DNA of 64,000 bases from Leucaena leucocephala (GCA_037074615.1 CM073522.1:24674962-24738961), one strand, 5' to 3'; positions 12,429-22,497 are shown, numbered from the stretch's first letter. The notes: generated by a model from the letters alone, not told the origin. Made by a program: numbers and translations.

Positions 12429-13823
12429 ACATCATCCAAGGGACACCTCATGGGATACCTAATCCCTCACATGTCTCACATGGCGAAATTAAGAGAGCCA
12501 AGAAGCCTCTGGAAAATTTTTAGTCCAATCCGGTACCGACCCGGTCCGTTTCCTCGAAAACTGGACTGTTTTCTGAATCTAATTTTTCTAAAAATCCCTA
12601 TTATGTCTTCTGACCTTAAATTTAGTATCTGGGTCCTTTATACATTGACATTTTTTATACTGGGTCTAAACTCAATTACAGATCCCCTATGAAATGACCA
12701 AAATACCCTTGGTGCCCTTTCTTGCACTATCTTAACCCTAAGGGTAAAATCGTCTTTTTACACATTTCTGTACCTGTCAGGGCATATACTAACTTTGGTT
12801 AACCTCACCTGTGTATGTATTGGCTTCTGGGCCTATCCAGAATGACCAAAATGCCCTTCATTCATCTATTAGTCTTTAGTACAACACAGGGGTATTTTCA
12901 TAATTTTACACTTTTTCGGGGTTCTGCTGGACACTGGCCCACCTATTAGTCCAAGGGTCTTACTGGGCCTTTGATGGCGCCATTATTGGGCCTCCTAGGG
13001 TCCATTACCTTTATGGCACGTATTACGAGGAATCTTCCCCGGCAATGTTCATCGAGTATTTTAGCTATTATACACCGTTTATACACATCTCCAGACACTG
13101 ACTCCTTTTATCAGATACACTGGCCTACTGTGTCTAGGCATCCATTTGGGTCATAACAGGCATCTGACTGATGTCATCTGACCTCATTCAGTCTTAGTTT
13201 AAATACCAATAAATCTCCCTATCGGATACCTAGAGGTCTCACACTCCCGTCTGTATTTGCTAATTTGTGAATAACTTTTTCTACAGACCTCCTATCGGTA
13301 TTCTGTCAGTTTCCTGACATCCGCCCTATCAGGACGCATCATCCTGTAATTTCTCACTTATATCTGAGATCTAAGATATTCGGTAGGAATTTTTTATACT
13401 TTTAGACTATCAGATCAATTTTGGCTATCTGGAGTTTTCAGAAAATTCCTGTGTTAAGCTAGATTACCCAGCATCACTTGCTCTCTCTACTGGTGAAATC
13501 TGGGACTGAAATGCTTTCGGGCAGTCCAAACCACTTTTGGCGTAACTTTCTTTAATTACAATTTAGCCCCAAGGAACTTTTCTTCTTTGCACTTAAGTCT
13601 CTCAAATTTGGCTAAAATTACACTTAAAGACCCCACATTTTTGTCTACTTTTCCTTTTTAGCTTTAAACTTTCCATAATTGCACTTAAGTCCTTTCATTT
13701 CCTTTCTTTTTCAATTTAATCCCTTTCTTTACATAAATGGCCACATCTTTTCCTTGAAAAATAACTCATATATTTTATTCAATCTGTACATACAAATCAG
13801 TGTAGAAAATTAGGGATATTACA
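12429..13823 (-). mobile_element. LTR-X: 5' portion of a gypsy-type LTR inserted in CACTA-1
   Basis: Begins on the minus strand with TGTAATATCCC at 13,823 and is similar throughout to 43,970-45,352, the corresponding part of the solo LTR at 42,521-45,352. It interrupts CACTA-1 at CAATC (13,824-13,828): CACTA-2 reads uninterrupted through the same site near 52,165 (TATATGCAATCATAACAAG). The left end and second TSD copy are outside the window. Confidence 0.8.
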
Positions 13824-13864
13824 CAATCATAACAAGAAACTTAATATTGCATGTTTAGACTACA

Positions 13865-14222
13865 TCAAAAACAAGAAACACATAGAAATAAATCAGAATC
13901 CACTTCTTCATTTAATTGTGGTAAACCTACTGAAAAAGAAGGAATCTCACAAATATAATCATCATTATCAACAACCCTTTTTCCTTGGAGCGCGACAGAC
14001 CATCTTTCATTTTGAGGATCAGTGATATAGAACACTTGCTTTGCTTGGTCTGCCATAATGAAAGGCTCATCCCCAAAACTTGTATTATTCAAATCCACCA
14101 GTGTAAATCCTAACTGGTCGACCATAACACCGTTGTTTACATTAGCCCATTTGCATTTGAACACGGAAACTTTGAATTTGGAGTAGTCTACCTCCCAAAT
14201 CTCTTCAACAACGCCATAATAA
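13865..14222 (-). pseudogene. DUF4216 segment of TNP2 gene, CACTA-1
   Basis: The minus-strand frame encodes the DUF4216 domain found at the C-terminal side of plant CACTA TNP2 proteins: GVVEEIWEVDYSKF, VFKCKWANVNNG, FTLVDLNN and a VFYITDP block, ending in a short Cys-containing tail. It is closely similar to 52,202-52,570 in CACTA-2. Its N-terminal side is fused at about 14,222-14,228 to the early part of TNP2 by an internal deletion. The function of DUF4216 is unknown; association with CACTA transposases is established. It is non-functional as a transposase because the catalytic core is missing. Confidence 0.85.
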
Positions 14223-14227
14223 GTTAG

Positions 14228-14602
14228 GAAATAAGTCATCAATATTCTTCCATTGTAAAGAGTCAGCAAGATGACGAATCTTTCCATCATTAATCCTTTC
14301 ATTTGCATGCCATAACATTTTCTTTGCATCATCTTCATTAGAAAAAAGTCGCTTAAACCTTAGTACAATTGGAAGATACCATAACAACTTGGCAGGAGAG
14401 TTGTTTGATCTGTACCTTGGTGTCTTACATATTGGACACTTCTCCTCATCTTCAAACTCTTTCTTATACAATATGCAATCATTTGGGCATGCATGATCTT
14501 TCTATACTGCATGCCTAAAGGATCTATTATTTTCTTCGCATCATAGTAGCGTTTGGGTAGCGCATTTTCTTCAAGAAACATGTCCTGTAACAACTCAAGC
14601 AA
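14228..14602 (-). pseudogene. TNP2 transposase N-terminal part, frameshifted, CACTA-1
   Basis: Two overlapping minus-strand frames (14,360-14,602 and 14,205-14,471) together correspond to the start of the Tnp2/Transposase_21 region in CACTA-2: LPKRYYDAKKII, PLGMQYRKI, then EEKCPICKTPRYRSNNSP, WYLPIV and RFKRLFSNEDDAKK. A frameshift lies near 14,470-14,500, in the stretch that reads CPND in CACTA-2. The segment stops at KIRHLADSLQWKNIDDLF, where a deletion of roughly 1.9 kb (judged against CACTA-2 without its solo LTR) joins it to DUF4216. The catalytic region is therefore absent. Confidence 0.85.
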
Positions 14603-14623
14603 TTCTGAAAAACCACTGTCACT

Positions 14624-15061
14624 CTACCCATGCTGAGCTTTCGCACTTACCAATCTCAACACCGCATTCAACAGGTTGTATTTTTTGCACCCTGGGTATA
14701 GAGGCTTTTCTGCATCATTGCACATATTACCATATGCATGTGACCGCCTAAAAGCATCTTCTCCAACATCACGAATCATGTTCTCTACTCGATCATCAGT
14801 ATCCATGTCATCGTCAAAGGTCTGTTCCACCTGTTCACTATGCCATACCCATACCATGTAACTCTTGCAAAACCCCTCACAAATTAGATAAGTGTAAATA
14901 TCAGCAGGACTTTGTTTCCTCTCATTCAAACAACTCACACAAGGACAATAAAACCTTCCATTGTCATCATCACCATTCCGTTTAGCAAAATCCAAAAACT
15001 CCTTCACCCCCTCAGCATACTCAACACTTGTTCGTTTAGCATTTATCCAACTACGATCCAT
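14624..15061 (-). CDS. Transposase-associated domain exon of TNP2, CACTA-1
   Basis: A 145-residue minus-strand frame starting MDRSWI carries the transposase-associated domain (PF13963-type) at the N-terminus of plant TNP2 proteins: the MDRSWI start, a GVKEFLDFA helix, a Cys cluster (CPCVSCLN) followed by CEGFCKSY and VWVWHSE, then an acidic stretch (DDDMDTDD). The Cys spacing suggests metal binding. The frame is open from the likely true ATG at 15,061. It opposes 58,208-57,828 in CACTA-2, where the start is MINAKR because of point changes. A cluster of CCGGTGTAAA repeats lies ~250 bp upstream. It is intact on its own, but the gene as a whole is dead by deletion. Confidence 0.8.
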   Translation of the reverse strand: MDRSWINAKRTSVEYAEGVKEFLDFAKRNGDDDNGRFYCPCVSCLNERKQSPADIYTYLICEGFCKSYMVWVWHSEQVEQTFDDDMDTDDRVENMIRDVGEDAFRRSHAYGNMCNDAEKPLYPGCKKYNLLNAVLRLVSAKAQHG

Positions 15062-15294
15062 ATTTGTGGAAGATTAAGAAACTAGGAAAATAGAAAACAA
15101 GAAACTATTACGTTGCAGCTAATGCATGGAGAGAATAAATTTTTAGTTCTCGAGAGGAGTTCAAAACAAAACTCACCGTTTGTGAAGCGCCGAGAAGACT
15201 TAACGCGTGAACCAGGGAAAAATGAGAGATGGAAGGCGCGAGAAATGTACCAAATAAAAGAGTATTTGGTAAAAAAAAAAGTTTATTTTGTAAG

Positions 15295-15405
15295 AAAATG
15301 TACACCGGACAAAATATTACACCGGTGTAGATATATATATAACAGTTGTAGAGAGCATATTTTACACCGGCCACTATATATAAATCGGTGTAAAATATAT
15401 CAGTT
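15295..15405. repeat. CACCGGTGTAAA-type repeat cluster upstream of TNP2, CACTA-1
   Basis: Several ACACCGG / CCGGTGTA motifs in both orientations around an AT-rich core (for example at 15,302, 15,331, 15,364). They match the subterminal motifs at 46,090-46,330 and the equivalent cluster at 58,460-58,560. In En/Spm elements, subterminal repeats are bound by TNPA-type protein; here the position upstream of TNP2 suggests a promoter role (inference). Confidence 0.65.
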
Positions 15406-15490
15406 TTTTTTAAGTGATAGACCCTATTATTTCATCAACTTTTACACACACAAAAAATATATCATAATATATAAAAGTTGTAATCTTTCA

Positions 15491-15538
15491 CTACTCATCA
15501 GACTCAGAGTTTTGGGAGTCATCAGATTGGGTGAGATC
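15491..15538 (-). pseudogene. C-terminal end of small CACTA ORF copy 1 (CACTA-1), severed by element B
   Basis: Minus-strand codons for DLTQSDDSQNSESDE and a stop at 15,491-15,493. This is the acidic Ser-rich tail of the ORF whose N-terminal part lies at 27,353-27,631, on the far side of element B. CACTA-2 shows the joined form at 58,645-58,690. Confidence 0.85.
15534..15538. repeat. Target-site duplication AGATC, left copy (element B)
   Basis: AGATC at 15,534-15,538 and again at 27,348-27,352, directly flanking element B. CACTA-2 has a single AGATC at the empty site near 58,690. This fixes both ends of B. Confidence 0.95.
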
Positions 15539-17796
15539 TGTAACACCCCAATTTTTAGGCCTAGAGATGCCGAAAGAGAAATCAAGGGCATAATCGTAAT
15601 TATGGGAAAGATCGGACTGGTAGCCGATGAGTACCATATTTTGCCAGAAAATAGAGAAAATTATGCTGATCATTTCATTGAACTGTGAAATGTGCATATG
15701 AGGTCTCTAGGTGTATGAAAGAATTAGAAATATGACCAGGGGTAAAATGGTCATTTTTGAAAAGTGTGCGCGGGAGCGTACTTTCAGGCCAAAATAGCCC
15801 GGTCTGGATAAAATATCTGAAAATACCGGAAGATAGAGAAAAGGATTCCGGATTGAATGACGCAACACAGAATTTTGATTTGAGGTCCCGATTTTTCTGT
15901 AAAAATTCCTGAAGATGGGAATTTACAGTTATAATCGGTAAAGGAAAGGCAGTCCGAATAGAGATGATCGGACTATGGCCAGAGGCCATACAGTGTTGTC
16001 TAAGGCCCGTAGTGACACCAGGGAAGGCCCAAGCCCATAATACCAGTTCAGTGGTAAGAGGGGCCGGTGTCCGGGAAAAATGTGCAAAATGACGAAAATG
16101 CCCTTATGTTATAGAATAACTGAAGAATGAGTAAAGGGTATTTTGGTCATTTGGCTAAGGTTAGACAGTCAAGAAGGGGTATCTGGATAGTTGACCAGGG
16201 CCAGAGAATACTCTGGTAAAATATGAAAAGACAATAATGCCCCTAGACCGAGCAAAGGAAATGAAAGGACTTAAGTGCAATTATGGAAAGTTTCAAGGCC
16301 AAAAAGGAAAGTAGACAAAAATGTGGGGGCCTTAAGTGTAATTTTAGCCAAATAAAAAGGGACTTAAATGAAAAGAAGAAAAGTTCCCTAGGGCTAAATT
16401 GTAATTAAAGAAAGTCAGGCCGGAAGTGGTTTGGACTGTCCGACAGCATTTCAGTCCCAGATTTCACCAGTAGAGAGAGCAAGTGACGCTCGGTAATCTG
16501 GCTTAATACAGGAATTTTTGAAGACTCCAGATAGCCAGAAATGGACTGATCGTCCAAAAGTTATAAAAATTCATACCGGGTATCCTAGAATTCAGATCTA
16601 GGTGAGAAAATACAGGATGATACGTCCTTATGGGGCGGATGTCGGGAAACTGACAGAATACCGATAGGAGGCCTGTAGAAAAAGTTATTCGCAAATCAGA
16701 AAATCCAGACGGGAGTGTGAGGCCTCGGGGTATCCGATAGGGAGATTTATCGGTATTTAAAAAGGGACTGAATGAGTTCGGATGACCTCAGTCAGATGAC
16801 TGATATGACTCACAGGGATGCCTGAACACCGCAGGCTAGTGTTTCGGACAGAAGAAGCCGGTGTCCGGATATGTGTATAAACGGTGAATAATAGGTAAAA
16901 TATTCAATAATTATTAACGAGGGAAGATTCCTCGTAATGCGTGCCATGAAGGTGTTGGACCCAGAAAGGCCCAATAATGGCGCCAACAGAGGCCCAGTAA
17001 GACACTTGGACTGATAGGTGGGCTAGTGTCCGGCAGAACCCCGGAAAAGTGCGAAATTACGAAAATGCCCCTGTGTTGTACAAAAGTGTAACAGATGAAT
17101 GAAGGGCATTTTGGTAATTCTGGACAGGCCCAGGAGCCAAGACACGTACAGATAAAGTTACTGAGAGTCAGTATATATCCTGACAGAGTACAGAAGGGTA
17201 TGAAATGACGATTTTACCCTTAGGGTTAAAATAGTGCAAGAAAGGGCACCCAAGGGTATTTTGGTAATTTGCCAAGGGCTGTTTCTTGGGAATCGAGCCA
17301 TCAGAGTACTTGGGCTTGATCAGGATCCAAGATAACATTCCCAGAGCCCAAAAACGTAGGCCCAGTAATGTGTGGGAAAAAGTGGCATTAAAATATTATT
17401 TTAATGCTGTTTCAATAAAGTAAAGTTACTCGGTCGGCACGATAATCGAGGAGGTGATCTGATAAAGTCCTGGATTTATCTGAATAGCATTGGATGGCGT
17501 GACAGGTGCCAGTAAGATGCCACATGGCGCCATCACAGAGGAGGAAGAAAAAGCTGAGGACACGTAGTACGAGGCAGGACACTGGACCGGTGAGTCAGCC
17601 TGCTGAGTCAGCTGCTGACGTGTCCAGGAATTTCAGCATGTGGAAAATGTGGCGCTGAGGTGTCCTGGTGAGGTGTCCCAATGATGTCATGCATGATGCA
17701 GTAAAGGAGGAATTAAAGAAAATAGGAAAATCCAGGAAAAACCAGGACCGCAGGATCAAAGTTCATGGTAATTACGAGATTGCCATTGGAGGAGGT

Positions 17797-17804
17797 TATA
17801 AATA
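17797..17804 (+). promoter_or_regulatory. TATA box of the element B 5' LTR
   Basis: TATAAATA followed by a run of eight or more C, as in the other LTRs of the window. The transcript would start roughly 30 bp downstream, giving an R+U5 leader of about 1.3 kb before the PBS. Confidence 0.75.
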
Positions 17805-18172
17805 CCCCCCCCTTTGCCTTCATATGCCACGGCCAAGAGCCATTTTAGAGAGAGGAGGAGGTGCTAGAGAGAGAAAGTGAGAGGAAGAAAGAAAGAAAGG
17901 AAGTTCTGGCGGAGCTGGAAGCAGAATAGAGATAGTAGAGCTCTGCTGAGCCTTTGAGGTAGTAACTAATCTTAGCTTTTATGTAATGGCTTTGTGACTT
18001 GTTGTGCTATTGTTTGGTTGGATTGTTGTCTTATATGTTATGTCTGAAGCTCTGCTGTAATGCTATGATCATATGTTATTAAGCATGGAAGCACGCAGCA
18101 TACTTATCTGTACACAATCACAAGCAAGCACTGTCACTCTGCATTAAATATATTGTTATGATTGTTGCTACT

Positions 18173-18190
18173 GAGATTCCCTCGAATCTC
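18173..18190 (+). other. Short leader hairpin GAGATTC-CCTC-GAATCTC
   Basis: Perfect 7-bp inverted repeat with a 4-nt loop, ~370 bp downstream of the TATA box. The same hairpin with a CCCC loop (sense strand) is at 1,526-1,543, 9,104-9,121, 50,139-50,156, 53,395-53,412 and 60,914-60,931. In the old LTR at 29,621-29,640 the stem is GAGATTTC/GAAATCTC: one base gained on each arm, keeping pairing. This suggests a selected RNA structure. Confidence 0.7.
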
Positions 18191-18309
18191 ATCCCAATAA
18201 GTAAACCATTACAGGGGAGGTTATGTCAAAATGAATTCTGGGAATTTTAAGAGACGCCGTTATGCTGCCGAAGTAAAGACTGAACATCAGTATATGATAA
18301 GTACTGTGT

Positions 18310-18382
18310 ACGTAGTGCTGTCTAAGGAGGCTAGAAGTGAGTGGACCTAGCCGGTTCATCTAGTCTTTCCTGGGTACTACGT
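18310..18382 (+). other. Conserved leader stem-loop in the R/U5 region
   Basis: 5' arm ACGTAGTGC (18,310-18,318) pairs with GTACTACGT (18,374-18,382), 9 bp with one G-U. In related LTRs the arms are ACGTAGGTAC and GTACTTACGT (50,288-50,297 with 50,353-50,362; antisense at 1,332-1,341 with 1,397-1,406), 10 bp: both arms change length together. The loop contains a CCAG...CTGG-type inner stem in the other LTRs. The whole ~110-nt block is far better conserved than the LTR around it. Confidence 0.65.
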
Positions 18383-19139
18383 AGAATGGTAGTTCTCATG
18401 AGGGGATTACCGAATCAGTACGGTTCAGTTCTTTGTACAGATGAAGCGTAGTGGTTATGCTGCCGGATTTCAGGCAGAAAAAGATGTAATAGCAGTATGA
18501 GAGTTTATGTACATACCCTGATGTAAAACAACTTATTAATTAATAATAAATATTGTTTGGCATGTTTGACTGATGTATGATGGATGTATGTATATGTATG
18601 CAAAGTAGAAATGCTGAAAATTAACGCTATGAACAGTAACCCGTGGTGACATGAGGATGTTTGACCCATAATTAAAAATAGTAAATGGATGAATAAATGT
18701 ATGATATTTTTATGGTAGATATTAGACATACCAAGCTTTAATTTGATATATAAAACGTATCATTTGGATGTCTACACAAGGAGATATAAATTATCAAAGT
18801 TGGGACCAGAATGCTGGATTCAGGAGAAAAACGCTGGATGAACAGTAAAATAGAAACGTTGACTGACGATGACTCGGTCAAGGAATGGTCAAATAATTAT
18901 TTTTCCCTGAAATATAAGTGAGTTATCTTAATTTATCAATTGCAACCACTTCATTTCGATTTTTCTAGAATTAGTTATGATTTTTCGAAGTCGGGTCACT
19001 CATCTGGAAGTTACACTGTGAACAGTACTCGATAAGAGTAAAACTCCAGATTGAGAAATTGGACTTCAATGACCTTGAAAGTGGTTCTAAATGCTACCAA
19101 ATGGTCCATAAGACATATGAAAGTAAGGATGTTTCATTT

Positions 19140-19151
19140 TGGTATCAGAGC
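19140..19151 (+). other. Primer binding site of element B
   Basis: TGGTATCAGAGC, complementary to the 3' end of initiator tRNA-Met, three bases after the 5' LTR end. It is the standard primer site in many plant LTR retrotransposons. Confidence 0.95.
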
Positions 19152-19295
19152 AAAGGATTCTGGCTTAGGAAATGCTCTGAATAGATAATTTATGGTGTTT
19201 GTACAGAATAAGGTTAGCGCAGAACAAAGGGTTCTGGCTCCGAGCATAAGATTCTGGCACAGAACAGAAGGTTCTGGCTCAGTGATGCTCTGGTT
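19152..19295 (+). repeat. AGAAC...GTTCTGG repeats next to the PBS
   Basis: TTCTGG occurs at 19,158, 19,232, 19,252 and 19,272 (the last three at a 20-bp period), and AGAAC/GTTCT arms repeat between them, so each unit can fold as a small hairpin. The same repeats follow the PBS of element A (8,630-8,760, antisense) and of old element C (28,920-28,980, antisense). The position after the PBS is where packaging signals lie in retroelements; that role is inference. Confidence 0.65.
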
Positions 19296-19694
19296 TAGTC
19301 AATGATTCCTTAAACAAATAAGAAGTTTGAGTGGTCCTCTCCCTAGAGTAGGATATAGGGATGGTGTTCACTGCTTGGAAAGGTTTAGACAGAAGACAGT
19401 GACACCCAGATGTATGAGGCTGGACCCCGAGCTTATAGTCCTACGAAGGATATGATTATGATGGGCTAATCTTAGTCAGCCGATATAGTCGAGGTCTCGT
19501 GTTTATTAACACAATATGGCTGGACTAAGCAGAATAATGTTTAAGAAGCAGTTTCCTCGGGATAGAGACAAAAGTTGATCAGTTTACGACTGAGGAAGCT
19601 GCAAAGAGTAGCTCGAGGTATCGTGTTGTGACCAGATACTATGGTGAGGATGCCAGATATCCAAGTTACAACAAGTTAAGTCATAAGTCACGAT

Positions 19695-20111
19695 GTGATG
19701 TGGGCAACCCAGGCTCGTCAAGATCAAGAACGAGATTCTGCTATCACTACGGCGGTTGCTGCTGCGGTTGCAAGATTACAACAGTCTGGGAAGGAGGTAG
19801 TACCAGAGAATGATGTAGAACCTGAACCTCAGTCAGATCATGAGCAGACTAGAATGAATAGATATAAGGGGTCTACAGGAAATAACAACGACCAGGAAAG
19901 TCTGCAAACATGGATGGAACGATTCCATAAGTTTAATCCGCCCATGTTTGAAGGGACTTTTGACACCCAAATAGCTGAGGATTGGGTAAGCCAGTTAGAG
20001 AAAATCTTTAAAGTTTTAGAATGTCCCACTGAAAGAAAGACCCAGCTGGCAGTTTACAAAGGAATGTGCAATAACCAGAAAAGAGTGAGCTTACTTCATC
20101 AGTACCACTGA
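19695..20111 (+). pseudogene. gag capsid-region fragment, element B
   Basis: A 138-residue frame. Residues ~75-125 match the start of the gypsy retrotransposon gag domain: FHKFNPPMFEGTFDTQIAEDW, followed by LEKIFKVLECPTERKTQLAVY. The N-terminal part is a Gln/Glu-rich region typical of gag leaders. The frame breaks down shortly after (CNNQKRVSLLHQYH), so most of the capsid domain is missing, and a zinc-knuckle frame starts three bases past the stop. Gag would form the virus-like particle; this copy cannot encode a full one. The ATG at 19,695 is the first in the frame, but an upstream start is possible. Confidence 0.8.
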
Positions 20112-20113
20112 AA

Positions 20114-20383
20114 GTGATGCCACCCGGTTCCTTGAGAGGGAACAGTAAGAAGAATGGGCCAGCATATGGGTCAGAGGTTTATAAGAAGCAAGGAAGTAGG
20201 CCAGGTAGTGGGCCAAGAGAAGTTAGTAGGCAACCAAGGCCTAATGAATGTAGGAACTGTGGTCGAGACCATGGTATGAGACCTTGTCCAGTAGGTCAAG
20301 GGTTACGCTATAGGTGTGGAAAGTATGGACATTATGCCAGGGAGTGTCCACAGAACACAACAGGCGAAAGATACTCGACTTAG
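20114..20383 (+). pseudogene. gag nucleocapsid fragment with degenerate zinc knuckles, element B
   Basis: An 89-residue frame in the same phase as the preceding gag fragment. It has a basic, Gly/Arg-rich stretch, then CRNCGRDHGMRPC (CX2CX3HX4C) and a second knuckle, RYRCGKYGHYAREC, in which the first Cys is replaced by Arg. Both motifs fit the two-part knuckle seen in Tekay/Del-type gypsy gag. A second, different knuckle remnant lies 2.6 kb downstream (22,905-23,030). No protease follows here; instead come ~2.5 kb of non-coding and repeated sequence. Confidence 0.75.
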
Positions 20384-20622
20384 GAAAGAATATATACCCT
20401 GACTGGCAACGAGATAAGAAAGTCTCCTGTGCCAAACTAAGGTACGAGTTTATTTGTGTTCTGTTTCCACTGGCTAATGAACGGATAAATCCTGTATTGG
20501 ATTGGATTGTATTGTCTGGTATGCACACTATTGAGCTACCCTATACCTAGTATGTTGCCGTTGTATGAGAATGAGTATGACTACATGTTTTAAAAGTAGG
20601 AAGTAGAGAAGAGGGGTCTTAT

Positions 20623-20851
20623 GTTGCGACTAATATGTACAGATAAGTTGATGTTGCGACATGAGAAGACCTCAGGTCGCGATGAGTAATATTGCAGTAC
20701 GCGACCAGTGTACAAAGGAGTTCAGGTAGCGATGTTATAGGTTGCGACTAAAGGACACAGAGATGCCAGGTCGTGACGAGTAGTGTGAGACGGTTGCGAC
20801 TAAAAGTCGCAGAGCATGTGAGTTGTGACTATGCAGTTCTCAGGTCACAAC
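20623..20851 (+). repeat. GTCGCGAC palindrome array inside element B
   Basis: GTCGCGAC-like 8-mers start at 20,623, 20,653, 20,676, 20,698, 20,726, 20,741, 20,770, 20,793, 20,822 and 20,844. Most steps are 22-23 or 28-30 bp. Most variants (GTTGCGAC, GTCGTGAC, GTTGTGAC, GTCACAAC) are C-to-T or G-to-A changes at CpG, as expected from methylated-C decay. Several copies are followed by TAA, giving a polarity (GGTCGCGACTAA) in the element sense. No role is known to me. Confidence 0.8.
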
Positions 20852-22050
20852 AAAAGATAGCAGAAGCCATATGATAATGAAGGTACCAAACTCGCTGAAG
20901 TCCACCAGCTAGAGAATTGGTATAGCATATGGTAAGCCAGACAGTACAAAGGTACTGAGGTACGAAAGATCAATTTAAGACATTGTGTAAAAGTAGATCC
21001 TCTATGTGGTAACTAAGGATAGATCTACATTACAGGGGTTTTATTCAGCTAATCTGAATAGAAGACCTAAAAGTTAGAATGAGATTTGCTAGGAATGATC
21101 CTAGGACATGGCCTAAGGCTAGAGATGTGATGGGTTGATGTTCCCTAAGAAGAGGGATTCTATCACAGAGAAGTGATAGACCTAGGGTAGAGTACCCTAG
21201 AGGATAGAAATGATAGTAAGAGATAATGAATGAGATCCATGCGACTCAAGTTCGCTAGGATGAAAGGAAAGACTAATAAGTAATTATAGTCCGGACAAGA
21301 ATAGACCAGGACTGATAGGGATTGATGGGTAGGTAGAAGAAGTTGAAAGATAGTAAACAGGTAGCCACAGTTAAGAGATAAAGTGACTCCCCTATATCCT
21401 ATATGAGATAGAGTAATGAAGGGTTGAGTCTATACCCAGGTAAGAGGGTAGTGTGGCAGCCTAAGTAAGATAGACAGAGGTGTCTGTCAGATTCTGAGCA
21501 TGTGATTGATAATCTGACAGATAATACGATAGATAGTATGATCAGATGATGATCTGACAAATAATATGATAAAGGAAATACGTTTGAGGCTTATTTAGAC
21601 TATTATGATGTCTAATGGATGATTGAGCAAAATATGATGATGATATGGCTTATGTTGCCATAAGTTATGATAGTTGCATCTCCTTGCAGTTGTCATATGA
21701 TGACATGCATGTTAGAGTATGCTATGATGAATGGATACTCCCCTTTTTGCAGTGCATGCAGGGTAGAGTATATATGAGTACATATATGAGATAAGAAAGT
21801 TATGAAAAAGTAGGTTGCTCCCATACCATATGATAGGAGGATGATATGAATGTATTGAGGATGATAGATAGTCTCAGTTATGGGACGATAAGTTATGATA
21901 TGATACTCAGACATGATGTATGATTAAGGTTATTCAGATATGAATTATGATTGAGGTTACTCAGGTATTTCTATAAGCTTGTGAATACAGTACTCAGGGC
22001 CATTTCTATTGAGCGAAATGGTATACAGATAACGGTAAAGGGATTGTTTC
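20852..22050 (+). other. Non-coding internal stretch of element B
   Basis: About 1.2 kb with stops in all frames. It contains simple AT-rich runs of TATGATA-like sequence near 21,480-21,960 and is collinear in part with the inside of element A (for example 21,600-21,900 against 5,760-6,030 reversed). I see no gene. Confidence 0.6.
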
Positions 22051-22152
22051 TAGATCACTCTTCAGATAAGAGTTGGATCTGAAACAGATGGCTCTCAGAC
22101 TGAGCTAGATTCAGATAAGTATAGATCACTCTTCAGATAAGAGTTGGATCTG
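22051..22152 (+). repeat. Direct repeat of ~31 bp, 71 bp apart
   Basis: GATCACTCTTCAGATAAGAG plus the following TTGGATCTG occurs at ~22,053 and ~22,124, with related GCAG and CTCAGA words between. It is a local duplication within element B. Confidence 0.7.
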
Positions 22153-22349
22153 GTACAGATGCTCGCAGTTAAAGTACAAGTTGAAAGATGTGAAGGAACT
22201 CTTGAGTAAGAGAGGAAGTAAAGTCTGGGTAAATGATATGAGGCTATAAAATTTTCAAATGTTTAATTATGGAGTTATCAACAGGTGGAAGCAGTTAACC
22301 TTATAACCTAGTCTGTTGGCTTAATATCTTCGGGAGATATACAGTACAA

Positions 22350-22497
22350 CAGAATCACAGTTAGATTCTGGAGGGTCACAGTTAGATCCTAGCATGGCTC
22401 CAGGGTCGCAGTTAGATCCTAACAGCTTCAGAGTCGCAGTTAGATTCTGAAAAGGCTAATGGTTGATCGCAGTTAGATCCCGAGGTCGCAGTTAGAC
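22350..22497 (+). repeat. GGTCGCAGTTAGATCC array in element B
   Basis: AGTTAGAT or a near variant starts at 22,359, 22,380, 22,410, 22,438, 22,471 and 22,490, usually preceded by GGTCGC or its CpG-decay form GGTCAC. Spacings 21, 30, 28, 33, 19 equal those in element A read in the same sense. It shares the GGTCGC word and the ~50-bp composite period with the GTCGCGAC array. Confidence 0.8.

Larger units (their letters stand above)
15539..19136 (+). repeat. 5' LTR of element B (3,598 bp)
   Basis: Runs from TGTAACACCCC to GGATGTTTCA. It holds the TATA box (17,797), a GAGATTC/GAATCTC hairpin (18,173-18,190), a second larger stem-loop (18,310-18,382) and a long U5 side. The open frames 15,675-15,989, 16,503-16,694, 17,668-17,880 and 18,505-18,729 all recur exactly 8,211 bp downstream in the other LTR and look like chance frames. 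Confidence 0.95.

Noticed and set aside
15113..15688. 191-residue plus-strand frame between the TNP2 exon and element B
   Set aside because: It crosses the CACTA/LTR boundary at 15,539 and contains repeat-cluster sequence, so it is a chance frame created by the insertion.
20241..20528. Minus-strand 95-residue frame overlapping the gag knuckle
   Set aside because: Antisense shadow of the gag fragment.
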